The position numbers and the translations under genes are program-made. From Aliiroseovarius zhejiangensis (GTDB lineage Bacteria > Pseudomonadota > Alphaproteobacteria > Rhodobacterales > Rhodobacteraceae), in the NCBI RefSeq assembly GCF_014656375.1, contig NZ_BNCH01000003.1, positions 186,001 to 250,000 on the forward strand: a stretch of 64,000 nt of DNA. The letters are read 5' to 3'. The number at the start of each line of letters is the position of its first letter. Positions within the stretch are counted from its first letter, which is position 1. Below, piece by piece: positions 8,891-18,533 of the stretch. Under the pieces are notes generated by a model. It was not told where the DNA came from. It ran no database searches and saw nothing but the letters and a program-made list of their open reading frames with translations.

Positions 8891-10222
8891 ATGTCCGACC
8901 CGAAAAAGCTCTTCATTCGCACCTATGGTTGCCAGATGAATGTCTATGACAGCGAACGTATGGCCGAGGCGCTGGGCGCGGATGGTTACGTGGCAACGGA
9001 CACGCCGGACGACGCGGACATGATCCTTCTGAACACCTGCCATATCCGCGAAAAAGCCGCCGAGAAAGTGTATTCCGAGCTTGGGCGGTTCAAAGGTCTG
9101 AAGGCGGACAACCCCGATCTAAAAATCGGTGTTGCCGGTTGTGTGGCACAGGCCGAGGGCGAGGAAATCATGCGCCGCCAACCGCTGGTCGATCTGGTGG
9201 TCGGCCCGCAGACCTATCACCGTCTGCCGCAGATGATGGAGCAGGTGGCGAAGGGTGAAAAGGCGCTCGACACCGATTTCCCGGAAGAAGACAAGTTTGA
9301 ACACCTGCCCGTGCGGCATGGTGCCAAGAAAGCCGCGCGCAACCCGTCGGCGTTTCTGACCGTGCAGGAAGGCTGCGACAAGTTCTGCGCCTTCTGCGTC
9401 GTGCCCTATACCCGCGGGGCCGAGGTCAGCCGCCCGGTCGACCGCATCCTGAATGAGGCCCGTGATCTGGTGGAACGGGGCGTGCGTGAAATCACGCTTT
9501 TGGGCCAGAACGTCAATGCCTATCACGGCGCAGGCGAGGGGGGCGATTGGTCGCTGGCCCGGCTGATCTGGGCGTTGGACAAGATCGACGGGTTGGAGCG
9601 TATCCGCTTCACCACCTCGCACCCCAACGACATGAGTGATGACCTGATCGAGGCACATGGAACCTGCGCGAAACTGATGCCGTATCTGCATCTGCCGGTG
9701 CAATCCGGGTCCGACAAGATCCTGAAGCGGATGAACCGCAGCCATACCGCCGACAGCTATCTGCGCCTGATCGAACGGATCCGCGAAGCGCGGCCCGATA
9801 TTCTGTTGTCAGGCGACTTTATCGTGGGCTTCCCGGAAGAGGACGATCAGGATTTCGAAGACACGATGGCCCTGATCCGCGAGGTGAAGTATGGGCAGGC
9901 CTACAGCTTCAAATATTCGACCCGTCCCGGCACGCCAGCCGCCGAACGCGCACTGGTGGATGACGCGGTGGCGACCGACCGTCTGCATCGCCTGCAAGCC
10001 CTGATCACCGAACAGCAGCGCGCGATCCAGCAAAGAATGGTCGGAAAAGAGGTCGGCGTCCTGTTTGAAAAGGCGGGCCGGCTTGAGGGGCAGATGGTTG
10101 GCAAATCCGATCATCTGCATGCCGTGCACGTCCATGCCCCGGACGGGCAGGTGGGCGATCTGCGGCGGGTGCGCATTGTGGACAGTGCCCCGAACTCGCT
10201 GGCGGGCGAGTTGGTCGGGTAG
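8891..10222 (+). CDS. miaB: tRNA-2-methylthio-N6-dimethylallyladenosine synthase
   Basis: A 443-residue radical-SAM methylthiotransferase that converts i6A37 to ms2i6A37 in tRNAs reading UNN codons. Cys14 (TYGCQMN), Cys50 ([10 protein letters not shown]) and Cys84 (GVAGCVAQ) form the auxiliary cluster site in the UPF0004 domain. Cys162, Cys166 and Cys169 ([13 protein letters not shown]) form the radical-SAM site. A TRAM domain closes the C-terminus. The ATG at 8891 fits the family start; 27 upstream codons in frame are not MiaB-like. The phoH-ybeY-corC-lnt run that follows on the same strand is a common alphaproteobacterial order. Confidence 0.95.
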   Translation: MSDPKKLFIRTYGCQMNVYDSERMAEALGADGYVATDTPDDADMILLNTCHIREKAAEKVYSELGRFKGLKADNPDLKIGVAGCVAQAEGEEIMRRQPLVDLVVGPQTYHRLPQMMEQVAKGEKALDTDFPEEDKFEHLPVRHGAKKAARNPSAFLTVQEGCDKFCAFCVVPYTRGAEVSRPVDRILNEARDLVERGVREITLLGQNVNAYHGAGEGGDWSLARLIWALDKIDGLERIRFTTSHPNDMSDDLIEAHGTCAKLMPYLHLPVQSGSDKILKRMNRSHTADSYLRLIERIREARPDILLSGDFIVGFPEEDDQDFEDTMALIREVKYGQAYSFKYSTRPGTPAAERALVDDAVATDRLHRLQALITEQQRAIQQRMVGKEVGVLFEKAGRLEGQMVGKSDHLHAVHVHAPDGQVGDLRRVRIVDSAPNSLAGELVG

Positions 10223-10329
10223 GGCGCGGCCCCGTCATGTCGAATTTGTGAAGATTTCCAATGGGGGCTTGCGCCCGCCCTCTGCACTTGGCACCATCAC
10301 ACAATAGGATCTGACCAGGAGACCCCGTA

Positions 10330-11382
10330 TTGGGATTTGAAAACCTGACCGCTGCCCCCGACGCGTCATCCGCAGAAGAGGCGCTGCTTGAATTTCCCGA
10401 CAACCGCCTGTTGATCGACCTGTGCGGTGAGTTTGACAAGAACCTGACCCATATCGAAAGCCATCTGGGCGTGCAGATCGTGCGGCGCGGCAACCAGCTT
10501 GCGGTGTTCGGCGAGGCGAGCGCACGCACCAAGGCGGTCGAAGTCTTGCAGGCCCTGTATCAGCGGCTGGAAAGCGGCAAGGGAATCGAGGCGGGCGATA
10601 TTGACGCCGAGATTCGCATGGGCGGCTCGGACGAAGGGACCGGCACCCGCGACGGCGACCAGATGGAGATGTTCAAGGGCGGCGCGGTCGAGATCAAGAC
10701 CCGTAAGAAAACCATCGAACCCCGCACCGAAGCGCAGAAGAGCTATGTGCAGAACCTGTTTCAGAACGAACTGGCCTTCGGCATCGGCCCGGCGGGCACC
10801 GGCAAGACCTATCTGGCCGTTGCGGTTGGTGTGAACATGTTTCTGGGCGGACATGTGGATCGCCTGATCCTCAGCCGTCCGGCGGTCGAGGCGGGCGAGA
10901 AGCTGGGCTATCTGCCCGGCGACATGAAGGACAAGGTCGATCCCTACATGCAGCCGCTTTACGACGCGCTGAATGATTTTCTGCCCGGCAAGCAGGTCGC
11001 CAAGCTGATCGAGGAAAAGCGGATCGAAATTGCGCCTCTGGCCTTCATGCGCGGGCGTACCCTGGCCAATGCATTTGTCGTGCTGGACGAAGCCCAGAAC
11101 GCCACCACAATGCAGATGAAGATGTTCCTGACACGCCTGGGCGAGGGCTCGCGCATGGTGATCACCGGCGACCGGTCACAGGTCGACCTGCCGCGTGGCG
11201 TGGACAGCGGGTTGCGCGATGCCGAAGGGTTGCTGAAGGGGATCGACCAGATCGCATTCAACTATTTCACCTCGAAAGACGTGGTGCGCCACCCGCTCGT
11301 CGCCAAGATCATCGAGGCGTATGACGACGCGGCACAAAAGGCGATGGTTCGAAAGGCAGAGCGCGACCGGCGCGACCCGTGA
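10330..11382 (+). CDS. phoH: PhoH family ATPase (YbeZ-type)
   Basis: A 350-residue PhoH-like ATPase with an N-terminal KH-like RNA-binding region (about 40-90) and a Walker A motif GPAGTGKT (153-160). The later TLANAFVVLDEAQN carries Walker B. YbeZ/PhoH proteins work beside the YbeY endoribonuclease in ribosome RNA metabolism, and here ybeY starts 1 nt after the phoH stop. The start is a TTG at 10330, preceded by AGGAG (10317-10321) at 8-nt spacing, and no ATG gives a better fit. Assignment to the family is firm; the exact RNA role is inferred from linkage. Confidence 0.92.
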   Translation: MGFENLTAAPDASSAEEALLEFPDNRLLIDLCGEFDKNLTHIESHLGVQIVRRGNQLAVFGEASARTKAVEVLQALYQRLESGKGIEAGDIDAEIRMGGSDEGTGTRDGDQMEMFKGGAVEIKTRKKTIEPRTEAQKSYVQNLFQNELAFGIGPAGTGKTYLAVAVGVNMFLGGHVDRLILSRPAVEAGEKLGYLPGDMKDKVDPYMQPLYDALNDFLPGKQVAKLIEEKRIEIAPLAFMRGRTLANAFVVLDEAQNATTMQMKMFLTRLGEGSRMVITGDRSQVDLPRGVDSGLRDAEGLLKGIDQIAFNYFTSKDVVRHPLVAKIIEAYDDAAQKAMVRKAERDRRDP

Positions 11383-11383
11383 C

Positions 11384-11878
11384 ATGATTGTGGAGGTGAT
11401 CGTCGAAGATGACCGCTGGGAAGCCGTGGGGCTTGAGGCTCTGGCAGAACAGGCGGCACAGGCCGTGGCCGATCACCTGTCCCTGACTCCGCCCGATGCG
11501 ACCCCGTTCGAGGTCAGCCTGCTGGCCTGCGATGATGCACGGATCGCGGCGCTGAACGGAGATTTTCGTGACAAGCCGATGCCGACCAACGTGCTGTCAT
11601 GGCCGTCTGAAGATCGCGCCGCTGGACAACCGGGCGCCGTGCCCCATCCGCCCATGGATCCGGAACTGGGCGATATTGCCATCGCCTATGAAACCTGCAC
11701 GCGCGAAGCGGCCGCGCAGGGCAAGCAATTCCCCGCGCATGTAAGCCATTTATTGGTGCATGGCATATTGCATCTGTTGGGTTATGATCACATAGACGAC
11801 AAAGATGCAGCCCTGATGGAGGGGCTGGAGGTTGAAATTCTTGGCAAGATGAGCATTTCAGACCCATATGAAGACTAA
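11384..11878 (+). CDS. ybeY: endoribonuclease YbeY, rRNA maturation factor
   Basis: A 164-residue zinc-dependent endoribonuclease needed for 16S rRNA 3'-end maturation and ribosome quality control. The three-His metal motif HGILHLLGYDH is present (His126, His130, His136), and an arginine-containing FRDKPMPTNVLSWP segment matches the conserved family core. The ATG at 11384 follows the phoH TGA by one base, so the two are probably coupled; the same frame is open for 21 more codons inside phoH but those are not YbeY-like. corC follows 35 bp later. Confidence 0.94.
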   Translation: MIVEVIVEDDRWEAVGLEALAEQAAQAVADHLSLTPPDATPFEVSLLACDDARIAALNGDFRDKPMPTNVLSWPSEDRAAGQPGAVPHPPMDPELGDIAIAYETCTREAAAQGKQFPAHVSHLLVHGILHLLGYDHIDDKDAALMEGLEVEILGKMSISDPYED

Positions 11879-11913
11879 GCGGCGCAATTGAGCGCGATTG
11901 TGGAAAAGGAAAG

Positions 11914-12816
11914 ATGGGCGACACCGAAGACGGTTCTTCTGACGCAGCGCAAAGCGCGCCAAGTGAAACCGAAAACAGCAGGACCGGGTTTTTCGGTCGT
12001 ATCGTCGGGGCACTCAGCCCGACGGATGCAGAAAGCGAACCCCCTCAGAACACTCAGACGGTCACCAACGGCGTGACCCCGTTTGTCACGCCGGGCATGA
12101 TGAACCTGCGCCGTATGCGGGTCGAAGATGTCATGGTGCCCAAGGCCGAAATCGTGTCGGCCCCTGTCGATATCGAAAAGGATGAACTGGTCGCTTTGTT
12201 TCGCGAAAGCGGCCTGACCCGGGTGCCGGTGTTTGACGGCACGCTGGACACGCCCATCGGACTGGTACACCTGAAAGACCTTGCGCTGAATTACGGCTTC
12301 AACGGGCAGACGGGCGTCAAGATGCCCGCCTTTTCGCTGCACAAGCTGTTGCGCCCGCTGCTCTACGCGCCGCCGTCGATGCCCATCGGGGTGCTTTTGC
12401 AGAAGATGCAGACCGACCGTATCCACATGGCGCTGGTCATTGATGAATATGGCGGCGTGGACGGGCTTGTGACCATCGAAGACCTGATCGAACAGGTGCT
12501 GGGCGAGATCGAGGACGAACACGACCTTGAAGAGGGCGCCTTGTGGATCGAGGAAAAGCCCGGCTGTTATCTGGCGGAAGCCAAGACGCCGCTGGACGAG
12601 TTCGAGGCCGAGATCGGCATAGGCCTGTGTGGCAACGACATCGACGACGAAGAAGTCGACACGCTGGGTGGACTGGTCTTTGTGTTGTCCGGCCATGTGC
12701 CCGCGCGTGGCGAAGTGATCGCCCATCCCGCCGGGCCCGAGATCGAAGTCGTCGACGCCGATCCGCGCCGGATCAAACGACTGCGGGTGCGGGTGCCGTC
12801 AAAACCTGATGACTGA
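11914..12816 (+). CDS. corC: CBS/CorC-HlyC domain protein (CorC, transporter-associated)
   Basis: A 300-residue cytoplasmic protein with a hydrophilic N-terminus, two CBS domains (about 70-200; MRVEDVMVPKAEIVSAP opens the first) and a C-terminal CorC_HlyC transporter-associated domain (about 215-295). The family modulates divalent-cation transport and is often mislabelled hemolysin. It lacks the N-terminal DUF21 membrane domain, so it is the short CorC type. It lies between ybeY and lnt, the classic order, and its 3' end overlaps the lnt start by 8 bp (ATGACTGA). Confidence 0.9.
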   Translation: MGDTEDGSSDAAQSAPSETENSRTGFFGRIVGALSPTDAESEPPQNTQTVTNGVTPFVTPGMMNLRRMRVEDVMVPKAEIVSAPVDIEKDELVALFRESGLTRVPVFDGTLDTPIGLVHLKDLALNYGFNGQTGVKMPAFSLHKLLRPLLYAPPSMPIGVLLQKMQTDRIHMALVIDEYGGVDGLVTIEDLIEQVLGEIEDEHDLEEGALWIEEKPGCYLAEAKTPLDEFEAEIGIGLCGNDIDDEEVDTLGGLVFVLSGHVPARGEVIAHPAGPEIEVVDADPRRIKRLRVRVPSKPDD

Positions 12817-14335
12817 TCGCCCCCGTCTGGCAGGTGTTCGGGCGGTGCTGGCGTCGGCTGCCCTTGGGGCTGTGGCGTCCCTTGGTCACGCGCCCGTCAG
12901 TTGGCCTGCCTTCACTCTGATCGGACTGGCGGCAGGGATATTCCTGATCCTGCGCAGTATGTCCCCGTTGCAGGCGGGTTGGCGGGCCTGGGGGCTTGCG
13001 GCCGGTTATTTTGGCGTCACGCTGTCCTGGTTGGTCGAGCCGTTCTTCGTTGATGCCGCGCGGCATGGCTGGATGGCACCCTTTGCACTGTTCTTCATGG
13101 CAGCCGGCCTTGCGCTGCTGTGGGGCGGAGCAGTTGCCCTGGCGCATCGCATATCTGCCCCCTCGCTTCGCTGGCTGTCCGTGGCCTTTGCCCTGACCGG
13201 GGCCGAGGTGATCCGCGGCTGGATTTTCACCGGGTTTCCGTGGGGCAGTCCGGGGCATGTCTGGATCGACACACCTTATGCGCAGCTTGCCGCCTACATC
13301 GGCGCCAGCGGATTGGGGGCGCTGACCTTCCTGATGGCCGCGTTGTTGGCGCAGATCGCAGTGCCGGGGCAGTTCGCGCGCGTGCGCCTGTTGCTTGCGG
13401 CGCTGGGCGCGGTCAGCGCGGTTGGCGGGTTCGTCGCGGGGCAAGCATTGGAAAACGAACCCCTGCCCGATGATCGGGACGTCACATTGCGCCTCGTGCA
13501 ACCCAACGCGCCGCAGCACCTGAAATGGCATCGCGACCACGCTTATGATTTCGTGCGCCGCCAGATCGACCTGACCGCCGCCACCCCAAGCCCCGGTCAA
13601 CCCCGCCCGGACCTTGTGATCTGGCCGGAAACCGCCGTGCCAACCTTGCTGGATTGGACCGATGACCTGCGCCCTGCCATGGCCGAGGCCGCACAGGGTG
13701 CCCCGGTTCTGTTCGGCGTGCAGCGCGGCGACGCGATGCAGTATTATAACAGCCTTGCCCTGATTGGCCCCGATGGAGCGGTGCAAGCGAGCTATGACAA
13801 GCACCATCTGGTGCCCTTCGGCGAGTATATACCGCTCGGGGATTGGCTGGACGAGTTCGGGATCAGTGCCTTCGCCGCACGCGCCGGAAATGGCTACTCC
13901 GCCGGACCGGGAGCGCGGCTCATGGACACAGGGGTGGCGGGCAACGTCCTTCCCCTGATCTGTTACGAAGCGATCTTTCCGCGCGACATTCGCGCCGCGC
14001 CCCGCCGCGCGGATTGGATCCTGCATGCCACCAACGATGCGTGGTTCGGTGATTACTCGATGCCCTTTCAGCACCTCGCCCAGGCGCGGTTTCGCGCGAT
14101 CGAGTTCGGCCTGCCGGTGATCCGGGTCGCCAACACAGGCATTTCGGCGGTGATTGATGCAAGGGGTCAACTGCGCGATGCTCTGGCGCTGGGCCGCGCG
14201 GGCTTTCTGGATGCGTCCTTGCCCGGTGCAGCCCCACCCACGCCTTATTCCCGCCACGGAGACCTGCCATTGACCGTGCTGATCACTGTTGCCCTGTTCG
14301 GCCTGTTGGCCCGACGCGTCACAAAAGCGCGTTGA
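12809..14335 (+). CDS. lnt: apolipoprotein N-acyltransferase
   Basis: A 508-residue inner-membrane enzyme that adds the third acyl chain to lipoproteins. The first 215 residues contain several hydrophobic membrane segments. The periplasmic nitrilase-like domain follows, with the catalytic triad Glu274 (IWPETAVP), Lys331 (YDKHHLVPFGEY) and Cys385 (LICYEAIF). A final membrane segment (LTVLITVALFGLLA) ends the protein. It overlaps corC by 8 bp, so it is translationally coupled. Length is normal. The metK riboswitch lies about 40 bp downstream, and no strong terminator is seen between them. Confidence 0.95.
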   Translation: MTDRPRLAGVRAVLASAALGAVASLGHAPVSWPAFTLIGLAAGIFLILRSMSPLQAGWRAWGLAAGYFGVTLSWLVEPFFVDAARHGWMAPFALFFMAAGLALLWGGAVALAHRISAPSLRWLSVAFALTGAEVIRGWIFTGFPWGSPGHVWIDTPYAQLAAYIGASGLGALTFLMAALLAQIAVPGQFARVRLLLAALGAVSAVGGFVAGQALENEPLPDDRDVTLRLVQPNAPQHLKWHRDHAYDFVRRQIDLTAATPSPGQPRPDLVIWPETAVPTLLDWTDDLRPAMAEAAQGAPVLFGVQRGDAMQYYNSLALIGPDGAVQASYDKHHLVPFGEYIPLGDWLDEFGISAFAARAGNGYSAGPGARLMDTGVAGNVLPLICYEAIFPRDIRAAPRRADWILHATNDAWFGDYSMPFQHLAQARFRAIEFGLPVIRVANTGISAVIDARGQLRDALALGRAGFLDASLPGAAPPTPYSRHGDLPLTVLITVALFGLLARRVTKAR

Positions 14336-14373
14336 CCACGGTCGGATTGCCATGTAACGCCAAGACAAATCCC

Positions 14374-14419
14374 GCCACAACGGCTTCCTGACGTGGTGTG
14401 GGCTTAACCATCGGAGCAC
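14374..14419 (+). ncRNA. SAM/SAH-type riboswitch upstream of metK
   Basis: The segment has the conserved SAM/SAH riboswitch pattern: stem CCAC (14375-14378) pairing with GTGG (14393-14396), the loop ACAACGGCTTCCTG (14377-14390), and a downstream ACCATCGGAGCA (14407-14418) able to form the pseudoknot. The GGAG at 14413-14416 is also the only good ribosome-binding site for the metK ATG at 14425, 8 nt away. Ligand binding would therefore hide the Shine-Dalgarno and lower SAM synthetase translation. Known members of this class lie almost always before metK in Rhodobacterales. Confidence 0.9.
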
Positions 14420-14424
14420 TTTTC

Positions 14425-15600
14425 ATGACACGAATGACACGCAAGAGCCACGTATTCACCTCGGAATCCGTTTCCGAAGGGCATCCTGACAAGGTCTGCG
14501 ACCGCATCTCGGACGCCATCCTCGACGCATTCCTGGCCGAAGATCCGCAAGCTCGCGTGGCCTGCGAAACCTTCGCCACCACCGACCGTGTTGTGATCGG
14601 CGGCGAGGTCCGCGGCCCGGCCACCGTCATCCAGCGTGTCGAAGACATCGCCCGCGAATGTGTGCGCGATATCGGCTATGAACAGGAAGGGTTCCACTGG
14701 GCGAACCTGAATGTCGACAGCTTCCTGCACGCGCAATCAGCCGACATTGCCCAGGGCGTCGATGCGGCCCAGAACAAGGATGAAGGGGCTGGCGATCAGG
14801 GGATCATGTTCGGCTATGCGACCATCGAGACCGAGGCGCTGATGCCCGCGCCCCTGCAATACAGCCATGCGATCCTACGGCGCCTGGCCGAACTGCGCAA
14901 GGACGGCACCGAAGGCTGGATGGGCCCGGATGCCAAATCCCAGCTGTCCGTGCGCTATGAAAACGACCTGCCGGTCGAGGTGACGTCGCTGGTTCTGTCA
15001 ACCCAGCACCTGGATGCCTCGATGACGCCGGATGACGTGCGCGAACGCGTGGCGCCCTATATCCGCGACGTGCTGCCCGATGGCTGGCTGACCGATGAAA
15101 CCGTCTGGCACGTGAACCCGACAGGCAAATTCGTGATCGGCGGACCCGATGGCGATGCCGGCCTGACCGGGCGCAAGATCATCGTCGACACCTATGGCGG
15201 GGCGGCCCCACATGGCGGTGGGGCGTTTTCCGGCAAGGATCCGACCAAGGTGGACCGCTCGGCCGCCTATGTCGCGCGTTACCTGGCCAAGAACATCGTC
15301 GCCGCCGGGATGGCGAAACGCTGCACGCTGCAATTGTCCTATGCCATCGGTGTGGCCCACCCGTTGTCCATCCTCGTCGACACCCACCGCACCGGAGAGG
15401 TCGAGGAAACAGCAATCGAATCCGCCATCGGCAAGGTGATGGACCTGACGCCGCGCGGCATCCGCGAACATCTGGGGCTGAACAAACCCATCTATGAACG
15501 CACCGCCGCCTATGGCCATTTCGGCCGCGCCCCGGATGCAGATGGCGGGTTCAGCTGGGAAAAAACCGATCTGGTCGACGCGCTGCAGAACGCGCTCTGA
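14425..15600 (+). CDS. metK: S-adenosylmethionine synthetase
   Basis: A 391-residue methionine adenosyltransferase that makes SAM from methionine and ATP. The N-terminal [21 protein letters not shown] carries the catalytic His20, the central [10 protein letters not shown] is the family signature, and [16 protein letters not shown] is the phosphate-binding signature. The ATG at 14425 is chosen because it lies 8 nt after the GGAG embedded in the riboswitch; an upstream in-frame start would fall inside the riboswitch. A perfect 11-bp hairpin follows 26 bp after the stop, so metK is probably a single-gene unit controlled by its own product. Confidence 0.96.
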   Translation: MTRMTRKSHVFTSESVSEGHPDKVCDRISDAILDAFLAEDPQARVACETFATTDRVVIGGEVRGPATVIQRVEDIARECVRDIGYEQEGFHWANLNVDSFLHAQSADIAQGVDAAQNKDEGAGDQGIMFGYATIETEALMPAPLQYSHAILRRLAELRKDGTEGWMGPDAKSQLSVRYENDLPVEVTSLVLSTQHLDASMTPDDVRERVAPYIRDVLPDGWLTDETVWHVNPTGKFVIGGPDGDAGLTGRKIIVDTYGGAAPHGGGAFSGKDPTKVDRSAAYVARYLAKNIVAAGMAKRCTLQLSYAIGVAHPLSILVDTHRTGEVEETAIESAIGKVMDLTPRGIREHLGLNKPIYERTAAYGHFGRAPDADGGFSWEKTDLVDALQNAL

Positions 15601-15626
15601 CCCGGTGACATTAGGTTATGACCAAC

Positions 15627-15661
15627 AAAGGGCGGCCCGTCACTTGACGCGGCCGCCCTTT
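15627..15661 (+). terminator. intrinsic terminator-like hairpin after metK
   Basis: AAAGGGCGGCC (15627-15637) and GGCCGCCCTTT (15651-15661) form a perfect 11-bp stem with a 13-nt loop. The terminal T residues are inside the stem and no long T tract follows, so termination may be partial. trmB begins 20 nt downstream. Confidence 0.65.
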
Positions 15662-15680
15662 GCACGGCATAGGCGCGCCC

Positions 15681-16409
15681 ATGACACAAGATGATCCAAC
15701 CAAATCCAAGCACCAATCAGGCGCACCTTGGCGCAATTTTTATGGCCGGCTGAAGGGCAAGGGACTGCGCAGCAGTCAGCAGGAATACCTGGATGAAGAC
15801 CTCAAGGCACTCAGCCCCGGAGCGGTGGATTGGGACACGAATCCCGACCGCATTCCGCTTGACCTGAACGCTCTGTTCGGTGGCAAACCGGTCTGGCTGG
15901 AAACCGGCTTTGGTGGCGGCGAACACATGGTCCACCAGGCCGCACGGAACCCGCAAGTCGGTATCATCGGATGTGAACCTTACATCAACGGCGTCGCCAT
16001 GCTCCTGGGCAAGATCCGCAAGGCAGGATGCCAGAACATCGCGGTGCATCCCGGCGATGTGCGCGACCTGTTTGATGTGCTGCCGGATGAAAGCGTCGAC
16101 AAAGCCTTCCTGCTCTACCCTGACCCCTGGCCCAAGAAACGACACCACCGGCGCCGCTTCGTTACACCGGAATACCTCGACCCTTTTCACCGTGTCCTGA
16201 AACCGGGGGCTGAGTTCCGCGTCGCCACAGACATCCCGGACTATGTGCGCCAGACGCTCGAAGAAGTCCCGCGCGCGGGCTTTGAATGGTTGGGGGAACG
16301 TCCCGCCGATTGGCGCACAGCATGGGACGACTGGATCTCGACGCGTTATGAACAGAAAGCCCTGCGCGAAGGCCGCACCCCCCATTACCTGACCTTCCGG
16401 CGCCTCTGA
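15681..16409 (+). CDS. trmB: tRNA (guanine-N7)-methyltransferase
   Basis: A 242-residue Rossmann-fold methyltransferase that forms m7G46 in tRNA. Visible motifs are LETGFGGGEH (SAM-binding, about residue 72), IGCEPYINGV, and the TrmB signature LLYPDPWPKKRHHRRRF (about 145-162). The ATG at 15681 is preferred; an in-frame ATG 21 bp upstream would begin inside the preceding hairpin. A short leader separates it from the metK terminator. Its stop is followed 12 nt later by the second copy of the composite element. Confidence 0.93.
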   Translation: MTQDDPTKSKHQSGAPWRNFYGRLKGKGLRSSQQEYLDEDLKALSPGAVDWDTNPDRIPLDLNALFGGKPVWLETGFGGGEHMVHQAARNPQVGIIGCEPYINGVAMLLGKIRKAGCQNIAVHPGDVRDLFDVLPDESVDKAFLLYPDPWPKKRHHRRRFVTPEYLDPFHRVLKPGAEFRVATDIPDYVRQTLEEVPRAGFEWLGERPADWRTAWDDWISTRYEQKALREGRTPHYLTFRRL

Positions 16410-16421
16410 CGCGCCCCGCCG

Positions 16422-16478
16422 GTTTCTTCTGGCCAAAAATATCCTGGGGTGAGGCCGCAGGCCGAGGGGCAACGCCCC
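16422..16478 (+). repeat. composite 3' element, copy 2 (after trmB)
   Basis: A core identical to copy 1 over its whole 28 nt (16422-16449) starts 12 nt after the trmB stop. It is followed by a different short hairpin (GGCC 16453-16456 with 16460-16463) and then GGGGC-AAC-GCCCC (16466-16478). The constant distal hairpin and the variable middle one match the layout of the other two copies. Confidence 0.85.
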
Positions 16479-16541
16479 TTTCGCTCTGGCCTCACCCAGA
16501 TGACTGCGCTATCAGCTTTTCAAGACGACAGGAGAAGACGC

Positions 16542-17894
16542 ATGTCCGCACACGGCCCCGCCATCCCCATGACTTCGCGCAAATGTGGCCCGCTGAAAGG
16601 CGAGGCCCGTGTGCCCGGTGACAAGTCGATCAGCCACCGATCGCTGATCCTGGGCGCCATGGCGGTGGGTGAAACCCACATCACAGGGTTGCTGGAAGGC
16701 GAAGACGTATTGGGCACCGCAGATGCGATGCGAGCGTTCGGGGCCGAGGTGGAGCGACTGGGCGACGGCGAATGGCGGGTGAACGGCGTGGGTGTCGGCG
16801 GCTTTGCCGAACCTGAAGACGTGATCGACTGCGGCAATGCCGGCACCGGCGTGCGCCTGATTATGGGGGCCATGGCGACCCAACCGATCACGGCGACCTT
16901 TACCGGCGATGCCTCCTTGCGTGCGCGCCCGATGGGGCGCGTCACCGATCCGCTCGCCCTGTTCGGGGCGCAAAGCTATGGGCGCGATGGGGGTCGCTTG
17001 CCGATGACCATCGTCGGCGCGCGCGAACCGGTTGCGGTGCGTTACACCACCCCCATGGCGTCCGCGCAGGTGAAATCGGCCGTGCTGCTGGCCGGTCTCA
17101 ACGTGCCCGGTAAGACCGTGGTGATCGAAAAGGAAGCCACCCGCGATCATACCGAGCGTATGCTGACAGGCTTTGGGGCCGACATCACGGTTGATGAGAC
17201 CGATGAGGGCCGCGTGATCACCCTGACCGGACAGCCCGAACTGCAACCGCAAACCATCGTGGTGCCGCGCGATCCAAGCTCAGCCGCCTTCCCGGTCTGT
17301 GCGGCGCTGATCGTGCCGGGATCGGATGTGCTGGTGCCGAATATCGGCCTGAATCCGACCCGGGCCGGTCTGTTCTACACCCTGAAAGAGATGGGCGCCG
17401 ACCTGACGTTTGAAAACGAACGGACCGAAGGGGGCGAACCCGTCGCCGACCTGCGCGCGCGCTATTCGCCCGATATGAAAGGCATCGTGGTGCCACCGGA
17501 GCGGGCGGCCAGCATGATCGACGAATACCCGATCCTGTCCGTCGTCGCGGCCTTCGCCGCCGGCACCACAAACATGCCGGGCGTGCATGAATTGCGCGTG
17601 AAGGAAAGCGATCGGATCGACGCCATGGCCAAAGGTCTGCGCGCTGCAGGTGTGACAGTCGACGAAGGCGATGATTGGTGGGCGGTCGACGGATTGGGCC
17701 CCCAGGGTGTGCAGGGCGGAGCCACCGTGGCCACGGTGCTGGATCACCGCATCGCGATGAGCTTTGCCTGTCTCGGCATGGCGTCGCAGAAACCCATCCA
17801 CCTTGACGATGGCGGCCCCATCGCCACCAGCTTTCCGGTGTTTGAACCGCTGATGGCGGCACTGGGGGCGCAACTGGTCAGGACGAACTCATGA
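16542..17894 (+). CDS. aroA: 3-phosphoshikimate 1-carboxyvinyltransferase (EPSP synthase)
   Basis: A 450-residue EPSP synthase, the sixth shikimate-pathway step that joins PEP to shikimate-3-phosphate. Conserved parts are the N-terminal [16 protein letters not shown], the family segment [10 protein letters not shown], a middle [11 protein letters not shown] and the [10 protein letters not shown] motif near the C-terminus. The ATG at 16542 has AGGAG (16530-16534) at 7-nt spacing and is preferred over a longer frame that would start in the upstream repeat. It overlaps cmk by 4 bp (ATGA), a coupling seen widely in alphaproteobacteria. Confidence 0.96.
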   Translation: MSAHGPAIPMTSRKCGPLKGEARVPGDKSISHRSLILGAMAVGETHITGLLEGEDVLGTADAMRAFGAEVERLGDGEWRVNGVGVGGFAEPEDVIDCGNAGTGVRLIMGAMATQPITATFTGDASLRARPMGRVTDPLALFGAQSYGRDGGRLPMTIVGAREPVAVRYTTPMASAQVKSAVLLAGLNVPGKTVVIEKEATRDHTERMLTGFGADITVDETDEGRVITLTGQPELQPQTIVVPRDPSSAAFPVCAALIVPGSDVLVPNIGLNPTRAGLFYTLKEMGADLTFENERTEGGEPVADLRARYSPDMKGIVVPPERAASMIDEYPILSVVAAFAAGTTNMPGVHELRVKESDRIDAMAKGLRAAGVTVDEGDDWWAVDGLGPQGVQGGATVATVLDHRIAMSFACLGMASQKPIHLDDGGPIATSFPVFEPLMAALGAQLVRTNS

Positions 17895-18505
17895 CCCGGT
17901 TTACAGTTGCGATTGATGGTCCGGCTGCGGCGGGCAAGGGCACGATCTCGAAGGCCGTGGCGGCGCATTTCGGTTTTGCCCATCTTGATACCGGGCTTCT
18001 TTACCGCGCGGTGGGGGCGAAGGTGTTGACCGGAGTTGATCCCGTGCGAGCGGCGAAGGCGCTGACCGCTCAGGATCTGGGGGGTGATCTGCGCACCCCA
18101 GAAGTGGCGCAAGCTGCCAGTCGCGTGGCGGTGCTGCCTGATGTGCGTGCTGCGCTTGTGACGTTCCAACGCGACTTCGCCTTGCGCGAGGGCGGAGCGG
18201 TTCTGGATGGGCGCGACATCGGCACGGTGATCTGCCCTGATGCGCAGGTGAAGCTGTTCGTCACCGCCTCGGCTGCGGTGCGTGCCGAACGGCGCTTTCT
18301 CGAACTGCTGGACAAAGGGCTGGACGTGACGCGCGAGGAGGTTCTGGCCGATGTCATCGCCCGCGACACCCGCGACCGAGAACGGGCCGAGGCACCTCTG
18401 AAGCCTGCGGATGATGCCGTGGTGATCGACACCAGTGACATGAACATCGAGGATGCCGTAGGTGCCGCCGTCGCACAGGTGCAAAAAGGTTTGGGCCTGA
18501 CCTGA
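17891..18505 (+). CDS. cmk: cytidylate kinase
   Basis: A 204-residue (d)CMP kinase that phosphorylates CMP and dCMP to diphosphates. The P-loop is GPAAAGKGT (about residues 9-17), followed by [11 protein letters not shown] in the nucleotide-monophosphate-binding region and [14 protein letters not shown], the Cmk signature. It overlaps the aroA stop as ATGA. In relatives rpsA follows directly; here an antisense gene of about 470 bp lies between them. Confidence 0.95.
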   Translation: MTRFTVAIDGPAAAGKGTISKAVAAHFGFAHLDTGLLYRAVGAKVLTGVDPVRAAKALTAQDLGGDLRTPEVAQAASRVAVLPDVRAALVTFQRDFALREGGAVLDGRDIGTVICPDAQVKLFVTASAAVRAERRFLELLDKGLDVTREEVLADVIARDTRDRERAEAPLKPADDAVVIDTSDMNIEDAVGAAVAQVQKGLGLT

Positions 18506-18533
18506 ACCCGCCCCATGTTGTTGTTGGGGAAGG

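Noticed and set aside
12773-14419. 548-codon minus-strand frame opposite lnt
   Set aside because: Lnt has its complete catalytic triad on the plus strand; the antisense frame is Gly/Arg/Gln-rich with no domain.
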